Position numbers and translations under genes: made by a program. This document shows, one piece after another, positions 38,973-47,631 of a stretch of 53,291 nucleotides of DNA (positions within the stretch are counted from its first letter, which is position 1; each line of letters starts with the position of its first letter). Under the pieces are notes generated by a model, which did not search any database, had not been told where the DNA came from, and worked only from the letters and a program-made list of their open reading frames with translations. Source of the DNA: Rhabdonatronobacter sediminivivens (GTDB lineage Bacteria; Pseudomonadota; Alphaproteobacteria; Rhodobacterales; Rhodobacteraceae); the NCBI RefSeq assembly GCF_013415485.1, contig NZ_JACBXS010000026.1, forward strand, positions 1 through 53,291, written 5' to 3'.

Positions 38973-39643
38973 GGCCCGGCCAGCCCCATGTCCCAGAAAC
39001 CGACCTCCAGCCGGGTGGCGGTGGCGAAGCGCTCGGACAGGCGCGCAAACCGGGGTGATTGCGCCCAGCCCGCCCCCAGCCGATGCGCCAGCGCGCCGTC
39101 GATCAGCGCGCCCACATCGCGGCAAAGCCCCTGGTAGTCATCCCCGCCATAGGTTGCGATCCATTCGCCATAGGGGCCGCCGCTGCCCTGCAGCCGGGCG
39201 CCGATCTCGCCATAGCCCAGGACGCAGGGCGCCAGCGCCGCCATCAGGTCCAGGAAATCGCCGGAATAGCCAGCCTCTAGCACATAGCGGGTATAGGCGA
39301 GGTTGCCGGGTGCTTCCTCGGTCGCTTCCAGCGCCGCCGCATCGATACCCTCGCGCGCGCAGATTTCCACATGCAGGGGCATTTCGGTATGCACCAGCGC
39401 ATGGACCGTGGCGGCGGCGGCCTGCATTTCGGCCAGCGTATCGGCCTTGGCTGCGGCCAGCGCCCAGGCGCGCGCGAAATGGATCAGGAACACGTAATCC
39501 TGCCGCAGGTAATGCAGGAAGGTCGCGCGCGGGAGCGACCCGTCGCGCAGCCCTTCGACAAAGGCGTGGTGGGTGTAACCCCGCCACGCCGGGGTGGCCT
39601 TGCGCCACAGTGCGAAGGCCTGGCCATAGTCCGGCGCGGTCAT
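38969..39643 (-). CDS. tenA: Aminopyrimidine aminohydrolase TenA
   Basis: 224 residues. The all-helical TenA fold is recognisable from FLHYLRQDYVFLIHFARAW and from APCVLGYGEIG, which carries the catalytic Cys140. The conserved Glu near TRLEVGFWDMG is also present. The enzyme hydrolyses aminopyrimidine, derived from broken-down thiamine, to hydroxymethylpyrimidine, which ThiD then phosphorylates. ATG 39643 overlaps the thiY stop. Lying between thiY and thiZ, it fits salvage of formylaminopyrimidine. Confidence 0.9.
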   Translation of the reverse strand: MTAPDYGQAFALWRKATPAWRGYTHHAFVEGLRDGSLPRATFLHYLRQDYVFLIHFARAWALAAAKADTLAEMQAAAATVHALVHTEMPLHVEICAREGIDAAALEATEEAPGNLAYTRYVLEAGYSGDFLDLMAALAPCVLGYGEIGARLQGSGGPYGEWIATYGGDDYQGLCRDVGALIDGALAHRLGAGWAQSPRFARLSERFATATRLEVGFWDMGLAGP

Positions 39644-40587
39644 GGTGCCACCGCGGTGACGTCCAGTGCCAGCGCATCCACCGCCAGCCCGCCTTGGGTG
39701 GCGCCGCGCTCGGCCAGGAATGCCTCGAACCGCGCATAGCGGCCGGCGTCCAGCGCGGCGGGGCGGGTGGCGAAGCGGGGCCAGGTGTCCGCCCATGCGC
39801 GGATGTTCAGCTCGGTCTGCAATTCGGACGCGGTGGCCGAGAAGATCTCCCACGATGCCTCGGGGTGGTTGAGGATGTGATTGGTGGCCTGGGCCGTGGC
39901 CTCCAGGAAGCGGGCGATCAGGTCGGGGTCCATGCGGTCGGGGTTGGCCACATAGATCAGCTCGTCATAGGCGGGCACGCCCTCGGCCTCGGGGTAGAAG
40001 CAGCGCCCTTCGGTGCCTTCGATCTGCAACTGGTTCAGTTCAAAGTTGCGAAAGGCGCCGATCACGCCATCCACCTGCCCGGACATCACCGCGGGCGAGA
40101 TCGACCAGCCGATGTTGATCTGCTCTACATCGTCCGGCTCCATGCCGTGATGGGCCAGCATGGCGTCCAGCATGACCTCTTGCACGCCCGCCACGGCAAA
40201 GCCCACCTGACCGCCGCGCAGGTCCGCGAACTCCTGCACCGGGCCATCGGCCATGACCACCAGGCAGGTCAGCGGGGTGGAAATCAGCGTACCCACCCGG
40301 CGCAGGGGCAGGTCGTTGTGGCGGCTCAGGTGCAGTTGCGGCTGGTAGCTGATGGCCAGATCCACGCGCCCTGCGGCGGCCATGCGCGGCGGGTCATTGG
40401 GGTCGGCGGGGGTGATGGTTTCAACCTCCAGCCCGGCGTCGGCGAACAGGCCCAGTTCCTGCGCCAGGATGATCGGCGCATGGTTGGGGTTCACGAACCA
40501 GTCCAGCATGATGCTGAGCCTGTCCTGCGCCTGGGCGGGCAGGGCAAGGGTGATGGCAAGCGCCGAAATGCAGAGCAGGCGTTTCAT
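39640..40587 (-). CDS. thiY: Thiamine-precursor (pyrimidine) ABC binding protein
   Basis: 315 residues. Signal peptide MKRLLCISALAITLALPAQA, then the NMT1/THI5-type start QDRLSIMLDWFVNPNHAP and GLFADAGLEVE. GGQVGFAVAGVQEVMLDAML and GVIGAFRNFELNQLQIE are consistent with pyrimidine-precursor binding. It delivers ligand to ThiXZ in the membrane. The gene is 12 bases after thiF and coupled to tenA. Confidence 0.88.
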   Translation of the reverse strand: MKRLLCISALAITLALPAQAQDRLSIMLDWFVNPNHAPIILAQELGLFADAGLEVETITPADPNDPPRMAAAGRVDLAISYQPQLHLSRHNDLPLRRVGTLISTPLTCLVVMADGPVQEFADLRGGQVGFAVAGVQEVMLDAMLAHHGMEPDDVEQINIGWSISPAVMSGQVDGVIGAFRNFELNQLQIEGTEGRCFYPEAEGVPAYDELIYVANPDRMDPDLIARFLEATAQATNHILNHPEASWEIFSATASELQTELNIRAWADTWPRFATRPAALDAGRYARFEAFLAERGATQGGLAVDALALDVTAVAP

Positions 40588-40599
40588 GGATGGCTCCTT

Positions 40600-41553
40600 T
40601 CAGTCGGTGACGGCCAGCAGGGCGATCCGCCCCGGCCAGAGGGATTGCAGAACCTGCCCCGCGTTATGCGCGCGCAGACCCGTGGCGCAGGCCAGCACCA
40701 CGCGGGTATCGGGCGGGGGGGTCAGGGTGTGGATGGCATCGGGGGGGATGTGGCGGGCGGCGGGGCTGAAGGGGGGCGCTTCGGTCCGCAGATCGATGAG
40801 CAGGTCATCGGCGTGAAGCTGGCTGCGGGCGACGAAGGGCAGGGGGTGTTCGGGCTCGGGCGCGCGGTCAAAGCGGAAGCCGCCCATGCGCCAGGTTGCG
40901 GCATCAAAGGTCAGGAGTTGCCCCAGGGCCGAGGGCGCCAGCCCCAGGACCACCGACAGCGCCATCTGCGCCTGCAGCGCGCCGATGGTGCCCACCACCG
41001 GCCCCATCACCCCGGCGGTGGCGCAGGTGGCGCCGCGTTCGGGCAGGTCGGGGAAGATCGCGCGCAGGGACGGCGCCGTGCCGCAGCACCCCGCCACATA
41101 GCCCGAAAGCGCCAGGGCCGAGGCCGTGATCAGCGGCCTGCCCGCCGCGTGGCAGGCATCCGACAGCGTCAGGCTGGCGGCAAAGGTGTCGGCGCAATCC
41201 AGCACCACATCGGCATCGGCCACCAGGGCGGGGGCGTTGGCCGGGTCCAGCCAGTGGGCGCGCGGGTCCACCGTCACGCCCGGGTTCAGCGCGGCCAGCG
41301 CCGCCGCGGCCGCCTTCGCCTTGGGCGTGCCGATCTGGTCCATACGATAGAGCGGCTGACGATGGAGGTTGCTCTCGGCCACCCGATCGCCATCGACCAG
41401 CGTGATCCGGCCCAGGCCCGCGCCTGCCAGATATTGCAACACCGGCACGCCCAGCCCCCCGGCGCCGACCACCAGCGCGTGGGCGCGCGTCAGCTTCGCC
41501 TGGCCTGCATCGCCCACCTGCGGCAGGATCGTCTGGCGCGCGTAGCGGGTCAT
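40600..41553 (-). CDS. thiF: ThiF-like adenylyltransferase with rhodanese-like C-terminus
   Basis: 317 residues. The E1-like part has [51 protein letters not shown] and DCADTFAASL. It adenylates the C-terminal glycine of ThiS. The last ~75 residues read LLIDLRTEAPPF...VVLACATGLRAHNAG, a short rhodanese-type domain whose loop CATGLRA places a Cys where persulphide forms, so one protein may activate ThiS and deliver sulphur. The start overlaps the thiE stop by 4 bases. Confidence 0.87.
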   Translation of the reverse strand: MTRYARQTILPQVGDAGQAKLTRAHALVVGAGGLGVPVLQYLAGAGLGRITLVDGDRVAESNLHRQPLYRMDQIGTPKAKAAAAALAALNPGVTVDPRAHWLDPANAPALVADADVVLDCADTFAASLTLSDACHAAGRPLITASALALSGYVAGCCGTAPSLRAIFPDLPERGATCATAGVMGPVVGTIGALQAQMALSVVLGLAPSALGQLLTFDAATWRMGGFRFDRAPEPEHPLPFVARSQLHADDLLIDLRTEAPPFSPAARHIPPDAIHTLTPPPDTRVVLACATGLRAHNAGQVLQSLWPGRIALLAVTD

Positions 41554-42146
41554 GCGCAGACCTTCAGCCAGTCCCGCATCCGGGAGTCCGGGTCCGGGTG
41601 CAGGGTGATGTCGGTGACGGCGGCGATCAGGTCTGCCCCGGCGTCAAATGCGCCGGGGGCGCGTTCGACACTCATGCCGCCGATGGCGCAGAGGGGAATG
41701 TCCCCGATCAGGTGCTTCCATTCGGACACCCGGTCCAGCCCCTGTTCATGCCATTTCATCTTTTTCAGGATGGTGGGATAGACCGGCCCCAGCGCCACGT
41801 AATCCGGGTCCAGCGCCAGCGCGCGGTCCAGTTCGGCATGGTCATGGGTGGACACCCCCAGCCGCAGCCCCGCGCGACGGATGGCGGGCAGGTCGGCGCT
41901 GTCCAGATCCTCCTGGCCCAGATGCAGCCATTCGGCGCCCTCGTCCAGCGCCAGGTGCCAGTGGTCGTTGATGACCAGCGCCGCGCCATGGTCGCGCGCC
42001 ATGGCCAGCCCGGTGCGGATGTCCAGCCGCAGGGCGTCCGGGTCACGCTCCTTGATGCGCAGTTGCACGAAACGGACGCCCAGCGGCAGGGCGCGGGCCA
42101 GCCAGTCCACGGAATCAAAGATGGGGTAGAAGCGCGGCAGGGTCAT
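41550..42146 (-). CDS. thiE: Thiamine-phosphate synthase
   Basis: 198 residues. It joins hydroxymethylpyrimidine diphosphate and thiazole phosphate. Motifs are [46 protein letters not shown] and [10 protein letters not shown] with CAIGGM near the end. ATG 42146 overlaps the thiG stop; the longer open frame upstream is only an antisense artefact of thiG. Confidence 0.93.
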   Translation of the reverse strand: MTLPRFYPIFDSVDWLARALPLGVRFVQLRIKERDPDALRLDIRTGLAMARDHGAALVINDHWHLALDEGAEWLHLGQEDLDSADLPAIRRAGLRLGVSTHDHAELDRALALDPDYVALGPVYPTILKKMKWHEQGLDRVSEWKHLIGDIPLCAIGGMSVERAPGAFDAGADLIAAVTDITLHPDPDSRMRDWLKVCA

Positions 42147-42904
42147 AGCCAGGCCTTTCCGATAACGGGGGTGGAGGGCTGGGCCATGTCGCGCGGGGCC
42201 ATGGGGTCGGCTGCGCGCGCCAATGCGCCCGCCTGCGCGGCCAGGCCAAAGGCGCGGGCCATGGCCGCCGGGTCCCCAGCTTGTGCGACGGCGGTGTTCA
42301 GCAGCACGGCGTCGAAGCCCAGTTCCAGCGCCTCGGCCGCGTGACTGGGCAGGCCGAGGCCCGCATCGATCACCATGGGCACATCCGGGAAGGCGGCGCG
42401 CAGGGTGCGCAGCCCGTAGCGGTTGTTCAGCCCCAGCCCGGACCCGATGGGCGCGCCCCAGGGCATGAGCACCTGCGCGCCCGCCTCCAGCAGGCGGGCA
42501 GCGAGGACCTGATCCTCGGTGGTGTAGGGAAAGACCTCGAACCCGTCGGCGGCCAGCGCCTCGGTCGCCTCCAGCAGGCCGAAGGGATCGGGCTGGAGCG
42601 TGTCGGCATGGCCGATGACCTCCAGCTTGATCCAGTTGGTTTCGAACAACTCGCGCGCCATCTGCGCGGTGGTGATCGCCTCGCGCGCGCTGTGACACCC
42701 GGCGGTGTTGGGCAGGATATGCACGCCCAGGGCGCGGATGATGTCCCAGAAGGCCTGCCCCTGTCCGCCCTCACGCCGCAGGGAGACCGTGGCCACCGAG
42801 GCGCCGGAGGCGCGGAACGCCTCCTGAAGCACGGCGGGCGAGGGGTATTGCGCCGTGCCCAGCATCAGCGGGCTGGACAGCGTGACGCCGTAGAAGCTGC
42901 GCAT
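42143..42904 (-). CDS. thiG: Thiazole synthase
   Basis: 253 residues. It makes the thiazole ring from deoxyxylulose phosphate, dehydroglycine and ThiS-thiocarboxylate. The Schiff-base lysine is in [11 protein letters not shown] (Lys93). [29 protein letters not shown] and [15 protein letters not shown] are family blocks. It overlaps thiE by 4 bases and lies 3 bases after thiS. Confidence 0.95.
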   Translation of the reverse strand: MRSFYGVTLSSPLMLGTAQYPSPAVLQEAFRASGASVATVSLRREGGQGQAFWDIIRALGVHILPNTAGCHSAREAITTAQMARELFETNWIKLEVIGHADTLQPDPFGLLEATEALAADGFEVFPYTTEDQVLAARLLEAGAQVLMPWGAPIGSGLGLNNRYGLRTLRAAFPDVPMVIDAGLGLPSHAAEALELGFDAVLLNTAVAQAGDPAAMARAFGLAAQAGALARAADPMAPRDMAQPSTPVIGKAWL

Positions 42905-42907
42905 GGC

Positions 42908-43105
42908 TCAGCCCCCCTGCATGGGGGCGAGGATTTCCAGCCGGTCGCCCTCGGCCAGCGGGGTGGTGGCGCGGGCGCCCTTTGGCAGGAAGTCGCCGTT
43001 CAGCGCGGTGGCTACGCGGGCCTCGGCCCAGCCCAGTTCGGCGAGGGCCTCGGCCACCGTGGTGGCGGTGACGTCATGCGCCGTTCCATTCACGTCAATC
43101 TTCAT
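42908..43105 (-). CDS. thiS: Sulphur carrier ThiS
   Basis: 65 residues of ubiquitin-like fold ending in the required Gly-Gly (LEILAPMQGG). ThiF adenylates this end, and it then carries sulphur to ThiG. MKIDVNGTAHDV and VATALNGDFLPK are typical. It overlaps the end of thiO by 11 bases. Confidence 0.93.
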   Translation of the reverse strand: MKIDVNGTAHDVTATTVAEALAELGWAEARVATALNGDFLPKGARATTPLAEGDRLEILAPMQGG

Positions 43106-44063
43106 GGACCAGGTCCCCTTTCTGGCCGGTGGTCAGACAGGCCACGGCCTGCTGCGCCAGCGCGGGCGCCATCAGATAGCCGTGGCGGAACAATCCGTTC
43201 AGGTGCAGCACCCGCCCGCGCCGGATCACGCGCGGCACATTGTCGGCAAAGGCCGGGCGCAGGTCGGCGCCGGTTTCCAGCACCTCGGCCTCGGCAAAGC
43301 GGGGGTCCAGCGCATAGGCGGCGCTGAGCAGTTCCAGAATCGCCCGGGCCGAGACCCCGCGCCGGTCGGCGCTTTCGATCTGGGTGGCGCCCAGCATGTA
43401 GACGCTGTCCGCGCGTGGCACGATATACAGCGGGTGGCGCGGGTGCAGCAGGCGGATGGGGCGCGTCAGGTGGATATCAGGGGCGCGCAGGACCAGCATC
43501 TCGCCGCGCACGGCGCGCAGGCCGGGCAGGGCGGCGGCAAGGCCGCGCGCATCGATCACCGGGCCCGCGATGTCCTGGGGCGTGGCGCTGGTGCGTTCGA
43601 TGGCAACGCCGCGTTCGGCCAGTGCGGCCACAAGGTCAGCCAGGGCGCGGCGCGGGTCCAGGTGGGATTCGGCGGGGAAGTGGAGCGCGCTGCGCGGGCC
43701 GGGTAGGTCGGGTTCCAGGTCCTGCACGGTGTTGGTGAGTGTCTCATGCCCTTCGGTGCGGCGGGCGAAGCGGTCAAGCTCGCCCCGGTCGCGCTCCAGC
43801 GCCACCACGAGAGAGCCGCGATGCGTGACCTCGGTCACTTCGGCCCAGGCGGTGGCGGCGGTCTGGCCGTGGGTGACGATGGCGGGCTCGGCCACCGCTC
43901 CCTCGCAGAACGGGGCCAGCATGCCTCCCGCCCACCACGAACACCCATGCGGGCCGGGCGGGCCGGTACGGTCGAGCAGGCGCGGGGTGAGCCCCGCCTG
44001 CGCGCAGGCCCAGGCCGCCCAGAGCCCGGCCACCCCGGCGCCGATGACGGTGACATCAGCCAT
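43095..44063 (-). CDS. thiO: Glycine oxidase-type FAD enzyme ThiO
   Basis: 322 residues. FAD-binding ADVTVIGAGVAGLWAAWACA at the start, then SWWAGGMLAPFCEG, a DAO-family block. LRAVRGEMLVLRAP and NGLFRHGYLMAPALAQ are near the C-terminus. ThiO oxidises glycine to the imine that ThiG uses, which replaces the radical enzyme ThiH and implies aerobic thiazole synthesis. ATG 44063 overlaps the thiD end by 8 bases. Confidence 0.92.
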   Translation of the reverse strand: MADVTVIGAGVAGLWAAWACAQAGLTPRLLDRTGPPGPHGCSWWAGGMLAPFCEGAVAEPAIVTHGQTAATAWAEVTEVTHRGSLVVALERDRGELDRFARRTEGHETLTNTVQDLEPDLPGPRSALHFPAESHLDPRRALADLVAALAERGVAIERTSATPQDIAGPVIDARGLAAALPGLRAVRGEMLVLRAPDIHLTRPIRLLHPRHPLYIVPRADSVYMLGATQIESADRRGVSARAILELLSAAYALDPRFAEAEVLETGADLRPAFADNVPRVIRRGRVLHLNGLFRHGYLMAPALAQQAVACLTTGQKGDLVHED

Positions 44064-44874
44064 GGCGCCAGACCTGGTGGAAGTGGTGGACCGGCCCGTG
44101 GCCTGTGCCGACGCCCAGCGTATCGGCGGCGGCGATGGCGCGCTGGAGGTAGTCATGGGCCGTGGTGACGGCCTTTGGCAGGGGGGCGCCCTTGGCCAGC
44201 CCGGCGGCGATGGCAGCCGAGAGGGTGCAGCCGGTGCCATGGGTGTTGCGGGTGCGCTGGCGCGGGGCGGTCAGGCGCAGCATCTCGTTGGCGGTGATCA
44301 GCAGGTCCACGCAGGTGTCGCCCTGCGCGTGCCCGCCCTTCATCAGCACCGCCCCGGCGCCCAGGTCGCAGAGCGCGCGGCCCTGCTCGGCCATGGTATC
44401 CTCGGACGTGGCGGGGGAGGTGCCAAGGAGGTCGGCAGCCTCGGGGAGGTTGGGGGTGAGCAGGGTGGCGCGAGGCAGCAGGTGGGTGCGAAGGGCGTCC
44501 AGCGCCTCGGCCGGCAGCAGGCGGTCGCCGGATTTCGCCACCATCACCGGGTCCAGCACCAGCGGCAGATCGTGGCCTTGCAGCGCGTTGGCGACGGTTT
44601 CGATCGCCTCGGCCCCGCCCAGCATGCCCAGCTTTGCGGCGCGGATGTCCAGATCGTCAAAAACGGCGGCAATCTGGGCGGCGATCATGGCGGGGCTGGC
44701 GGGTTCCACCAGGGTCACGGCGCGGGTGTTCTGCGCGGTCAGGGCGGTGATGACGCTGGCGCCATAGACCCCGAGCGCGGAGAACGCCTTGAGATCCGCC
44801 TGAATCCCAGCGCCGCCGCCGGAGTCCGACCCAGCTATGGTCAGGGCGATGGGCGTTGCGGCTTTGGGGGTCAT
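44056..44874 (-). CDS. thiD: Hydroxymethylpyrimidine (phosphate) kinase
   Basis: 272 residues. The ribokinase-fold start IALTIAGSDSGGGAGIQADL, VYGASVITALTAQNT, DPVMVAKSGDRLL, and the ATP-site ending NTHGTGCTLSAAIAAGLAKG are intact. It phosphorylates HMP twice. First gene of the operon, 63 bases or more behind the TPP riboswitch. Confidence 0.95.
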   Translation of the reverse strand: MTPKAATPIALTIAGSDSGGGAGIQADLKAFSALGVYGASVITALTAQNTRAVTLVEPASPAMIAAQIAAVFDDLDIRAAKLGMLGGAEAIETVANALQGHDLPLVLDPVMVAKSGDRLLPAEALDALRTHLLPRATLLTPNLPEAADLLGTSPATSEDTMAEQGRALCDLGAGAVLMKGGHAQGDTCVDLLITANEMLRLTAPRQRTRNTHGTGCTLSAAIAAGLAKGAPLPKAVTTAHDYLQRAIAAADTLGVGTGHGPVHHFHQVWRHG

Positions 44875-44944
44875 GGGCGCCTCCTTGGACGTCTTGTCGG
44901 ACGCAGAGAGGCGGATTGCGGCGGGGTTTTCCCCATGGTCGCAC

Positions 44945-45030
44945 CGTTCCCTACGCCGGTATCATCCGGATCAGGTTCGATGGGTTGGCGCGCGGCCTCT
45001 CAGTCCCGTGACGGGACACCCCAACGGTCG
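44945..45030 (-). promoter_or_regulatory. TPP riboswitch (THI element)
   Basis: On the minus strand the leader reads GGGGTG...ACTGAGAGG..., then AACCCATCGAACCTGATC and CGGATGATACCGGCGTAGGG. This is the conserved thiamine pyrophosphate-binding core, with the CTGAGA and GAACCTGATCCGGxT boxes. It lies directly upstream of thiD, so it controls the whole ten-gene operon in response to TPP. Confidence 0.95.
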
Positions 45031-45039
45031 TTGGTATGA

Positions 45040-45067
45040 GATATACACAGTTTGAATGACGGGGCAA
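45040..45067 (-). promoter_or_regulatory. Candidate thi operon promoter
   Basis: On the minus strand TTGCCC (45062-45067) and TATATC (45040-45045) are 16 bases apart, with the -10 about 12 bases before the riboswitch core. Confidence 0.55.
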
Positions 45068-45103
45068 GAGGGGGTGTGCAGGAAATCCATGCGGTGATGT
45101 GAT

Positions 45104-45170
45104 GGGTTAAGTGTGTCATTTAAGATATTGAAATTATGTCTATTAATAAAGTTCATGGGCGGCGCGGCAG
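45104..45170. other. AT-rich intergenic stretch
   Basis: A run such as GTCATTTAAGATATTGAAATT and TCTATTAATAAAGTTCATG is unusually AT-rich for this genome. It sits between the thi promoter and the 3' end of the oxidoreductase gene. No gene is recognised in it. The perfect palindrome CAGCCTGCGCAGGCTG at 45213-45228 nearby may end the oxidoreductase transcript. Confidence 0.4.
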
Positions 45171-45255
45171 GGCGCTCCGAATGGCTTTCGGTGGGTGCAA
45201 TGAACAACGCCGCAGCCTGCGCAGGCTGTTGCGTGCAGCAGGGCTTGCGCCGAAA

Positions 45256-46629
45256 TCAGGCCTGTTTGATCCGCGCGACGGGGCCGTCCAGCCCGCGCAA
45301 AACCGCCATGCCCGCGCGCAGCATGGCGCGCCGGGGCAGCGGGATGCGCGGCGGGGCCTGGCGCAGCAGGGCGGGCAGGGTCTGGCGGCCCTCGGCCATG
45401 AGTGCGGCCATCCGGCGCCCGGCCTCGGATGCGGCGGCTACGCCATTGCCATGCCAGCCCAGCGCCGCGTGCAGCCCGTCCGCCCCCGGCACCGACCCGG
45501 CATAGGGGGCCAGCGATCCGGTGAGGCACACCAGCCCGGACCAGCTGCGTTCGGTCCGGGCGGCGGCGAAACCGGGGAACAGGATTTCGAACTCGGCCCG
45601 GGCAGTCGCTTCAAACTCCTTGAGCGCAGACGGGCGGGCCGAAAAGCCCCCGCGCGCTCCGAACAGGAATCGCCCGCAGGGCAGCAGGCGGAAGTAATGC
45701 AGCAGCCGCCGGGTGTCATAGGCCATCACGCGGGAGGTCCAGCCCTGGGCGGATTGCTCGGCGGGGCTGAGTGGGCGTGTGACCAGGATGTTCGAGAGCA
45801 CCGGCAGCACCCGCCGCGCCAGCCAGGGCGGCAGGCGTTCGTCCGTGTAGCCATTGGTGGCAATCAGCACCTTGCCCGCCCGCAGGGTGCCGTGATCGGT
45901 GCGCAGCAGCCAGCCGTCGCCCTGGGGCGTCAGGTCCCGCACGGCGCTGTTGCCGTATGTCCGCACACCCGCCGAGTGTGCCGCCTGCGCCAGCCCCAGA
46001 GCGTATTTCAGCGGATGAATGGAGAAGCCCAGCGGCTCCAGCACGCCGCCATGGAAGCGGGGGGCGTAGAGCCCGGCCTCGCGCAGCGCGTCAGGGGGCA
46101 GGAGGCGCGCGCCGGGGTCCAGGGGGGCGGCCTGCATCCGGGTCCAGGCGCGGGGGGAATGGGCGAGGGCCAGCTCGCCCTCGGGGCCCTTGTCGGCGTC
46201 GATGCCGTAGCGGGTGAGGTTATGCGCCACGCGCGCGACCGATGCCGCCTGGAAATCGGCGAACGCCTGCGCGCCTGCGGCGCCGACACGGGCGCGGATG
46301 GCCCGGTCCGACAGCTTGCTGCTGCCCGCGCAAACGAACCCACCATTGCGGCCCGAGGCGCCCCAGCCGGGCTGTCCGGCCTCCAGCACGGCGACATCCC
46401 GCCCGAACCCCTCGGCCAGTTCCAGCGCGGCGTTCAGCCCGGCGTAGCCTGCGCCGATGATGGCGATATCGGCCCGGGCGCTGCTGGTCAGCGCGGGGCA
46501 GTCGGGCGCAGGTGGCGCGGTTGCACGCCAATGGCTGTCCGGCCAGTGGGCGGTGTCATAGGCTTCGGCTTCATAGAGTCTGGGCATGCTGCGGGCCGGA
46601 GTGGTTGCCTTGGGGAGGAATTTGATCAT
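45256..46629 (-). CDS. FAD-dependent amine/amino-acid oxidoreductase (DAO family)
   Basis: 457 residues. The dinucleotide fold is ADIAIIGAGYAGLNAALELA, followed by GWGASGRNGGFVCAG, a block seen in gamma-glutamylputrescine oxidase (PuuB/OrdL)-type proteins. The C-terminal part has YAGSVPGADGLHAALGWHGNGVA. It is divergent from an agmatinase gene with 33 bp between starts, so polyamine-derived amines are plausible substrates, but glycine-betaine-type substrates cannot be excluded. The start could instead be the Met at 46587 (MPRLYEAEAY), which begins closer to the family consensus. Confidence 0.8.
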   Translation of the reverse strand: MIKFLPKATTPARSMPRLYEAEAYDTAHWPDSHWRATAPPAPDCPALTSSARADIAIIGAGYAGLNAALELAEGFGRDVAVLEAGQPGWGASGRNGGFVCAGSSKLSDRAIRARVGAAGAQAFADFQAASVARVAHNLTRYGIDADKGPEGELALAHSPRAWTRMQAAPLDPGARLLPPDALREAGLYAPRFHGGVLEPLGFSIHPLKYALGLAQAAHSAGVRTYGNSAVRDLTPQGDGWLLRTDHGTLRAGKVLIATNGYTDERLPPWLARRVLPVLSNILVTRPLSPAEQSAQGWTSRVMAYDTRRLLHYFRLLPCGRFLFGARGGFSARPSALKEFEATARAEFEILFPGFAAARTERSWSGLVCLTGSLAPYAGSVPGADGLHAALGWHGNGVAAASEAGRRMAALMAEGRQTLPALLRQAPPRIPLPRRAMLRAGMAVLRGLDGPVARIKQA

Positions 46630-46662
46630 ATTCTGGCGTGATTATCCCCCGGAGGCAACACC

Positions 46663-47631
46663 ATGGCATTGCAGGATGCGGAACACCAGGTCGATGCGGC
46701 GCTGAGCGGGCCGGTGCGCCGTGGCCAGGTCTATGAAAACACCTTTGGCGGGGTGATCAGCTTCTTGCGCCGCAGTTACAGCAAGGATCTGGCCGGGGTG
46801 GATCTGGCGGTGACGGGGGTGTGTTTCGATCAGGCGGTGACGAATCGCACCGGCACGCGCTTTGGGCCGCGGGCGATCCGCGAGGCCTCGACCCTGCAGG
46901 CGGCGGACCCGCCCTATGGCTGGGGGTTCGATCCGCTGAGCACGCATCGGATCGTGGATTATGGCGATCTGGCCTTCGATTATGCCCGCGTGCAGGACTT
47001 CCCGGATGCGCTGAGCGCCCATATCGCCACCATTCTGGACGCGGGCGCCGGGTCGCTGGTGCTGGGCGGCGATCATTACATCACCCTGCCGATCCTGCGC
47101 GCCCATGCGGCGCGGTTCGGCCCCATGGCGGTGGTGCAGTTCGATGCCCATTCGGACCTCTGGGCAGATGATGACATGGCGCGGATCGACCATGGCACCA
47201 TGATGTACAAGGCGGTGAAGCAGGGCTATGTGGACCCGGCACGCTCGGTCCAGATCGGCATCCGGACGGAATGCCCGGATTACCTGGGCGTCAATGTGAT
47301 CGACACGTTCGAGATGCACCGCGACGGCCCCGAGGCGGTGGCGGCCAAGGTGCGCAGGATCGTGGGCGAGGGTCCCTGCTATGTCAGTTTCGACATCGAC
47401 GCGCTGGACCCGGCCTTTGCGCCCGGCACCGGCACGCCGGTCTGGAACGGGTTGACGCCCAATCAGGTGGCGGTGACGTTGCGCGGGTTGCGGGGGCTGG
47501 CGATGACCGGGGGCGATGTGGTCGAGGTCTCGCCGCCCTATGATCTGACGGGGGCGACGGCGGTGGCGGGGGCGCATGTGGCGACGGAACTGCTGTGCCT
47601 TTATTGCGCGGGCAAGGAGGCGCGGGGATGA
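46663..47631 (+). CDS. speB: Agmatinase (ureohydrolase family)
   Basis: 322 residues. The two-manganese site is complete: GGDHY (His138), QFDAHSDLWAD (the DAHxD motif at 161-165) and FDIDALDPAFAPGTGTP. RTGTRFGPRAIREAS is another family block. It releases urea from agmatine to give putrescine; related guanidino acid hydrolases share these motifs, so the substrate is probable rather than certain. GGAGG precedes the ATG. It overlaps the next gene in ATGA. Confidence 0.85.
   Translation: MALQDAEHQVDAALSGPVRRGQVYENTFGGVISFLRRSYSKDLAGVDLAVTGVCFDQAVTNRTGTRFGPRAIREASTLQAADPPYGWGFDPLSTHRIVDYGDLAFDYARVQDFPDALSAHIATILDAGAGSLVLGGDHYITLPILRAHAARFGPMAVVQFDAHSDLWADDDMARIDHGTMMYKAVKQGYVDPARSVQIGIRTECPDYLGVNVIDTFEMHRDGPEAVAAKVRRIVGEGPCYVSFDIDALDPAFAPGTGTPVWNGLTPNQVAVTLRGLRGLAMTGGDVVEVSPPYDLTGATAVAGAHVATELLCLYCAGKEARG

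Noticed and set aside
38413..41781. A 1122-codon open frame on the plus strand opposite the thi operon
   Set aside because: It runs antisense through five well-identified thi genes and has the low-sense composition of a shadow frame.
44971..45207. A 78-codon frame across the TPP riboswitch
   Set aside because: It reads through a conserved riboswitch and its promoter and lacks a ribosome site.
45136..46641. A 501-codon open frame opposite the FAD oxidoreductase
   Set aside because: Antisense to a complete FAD protein with intact motifs; composition typical of a shadow frame.
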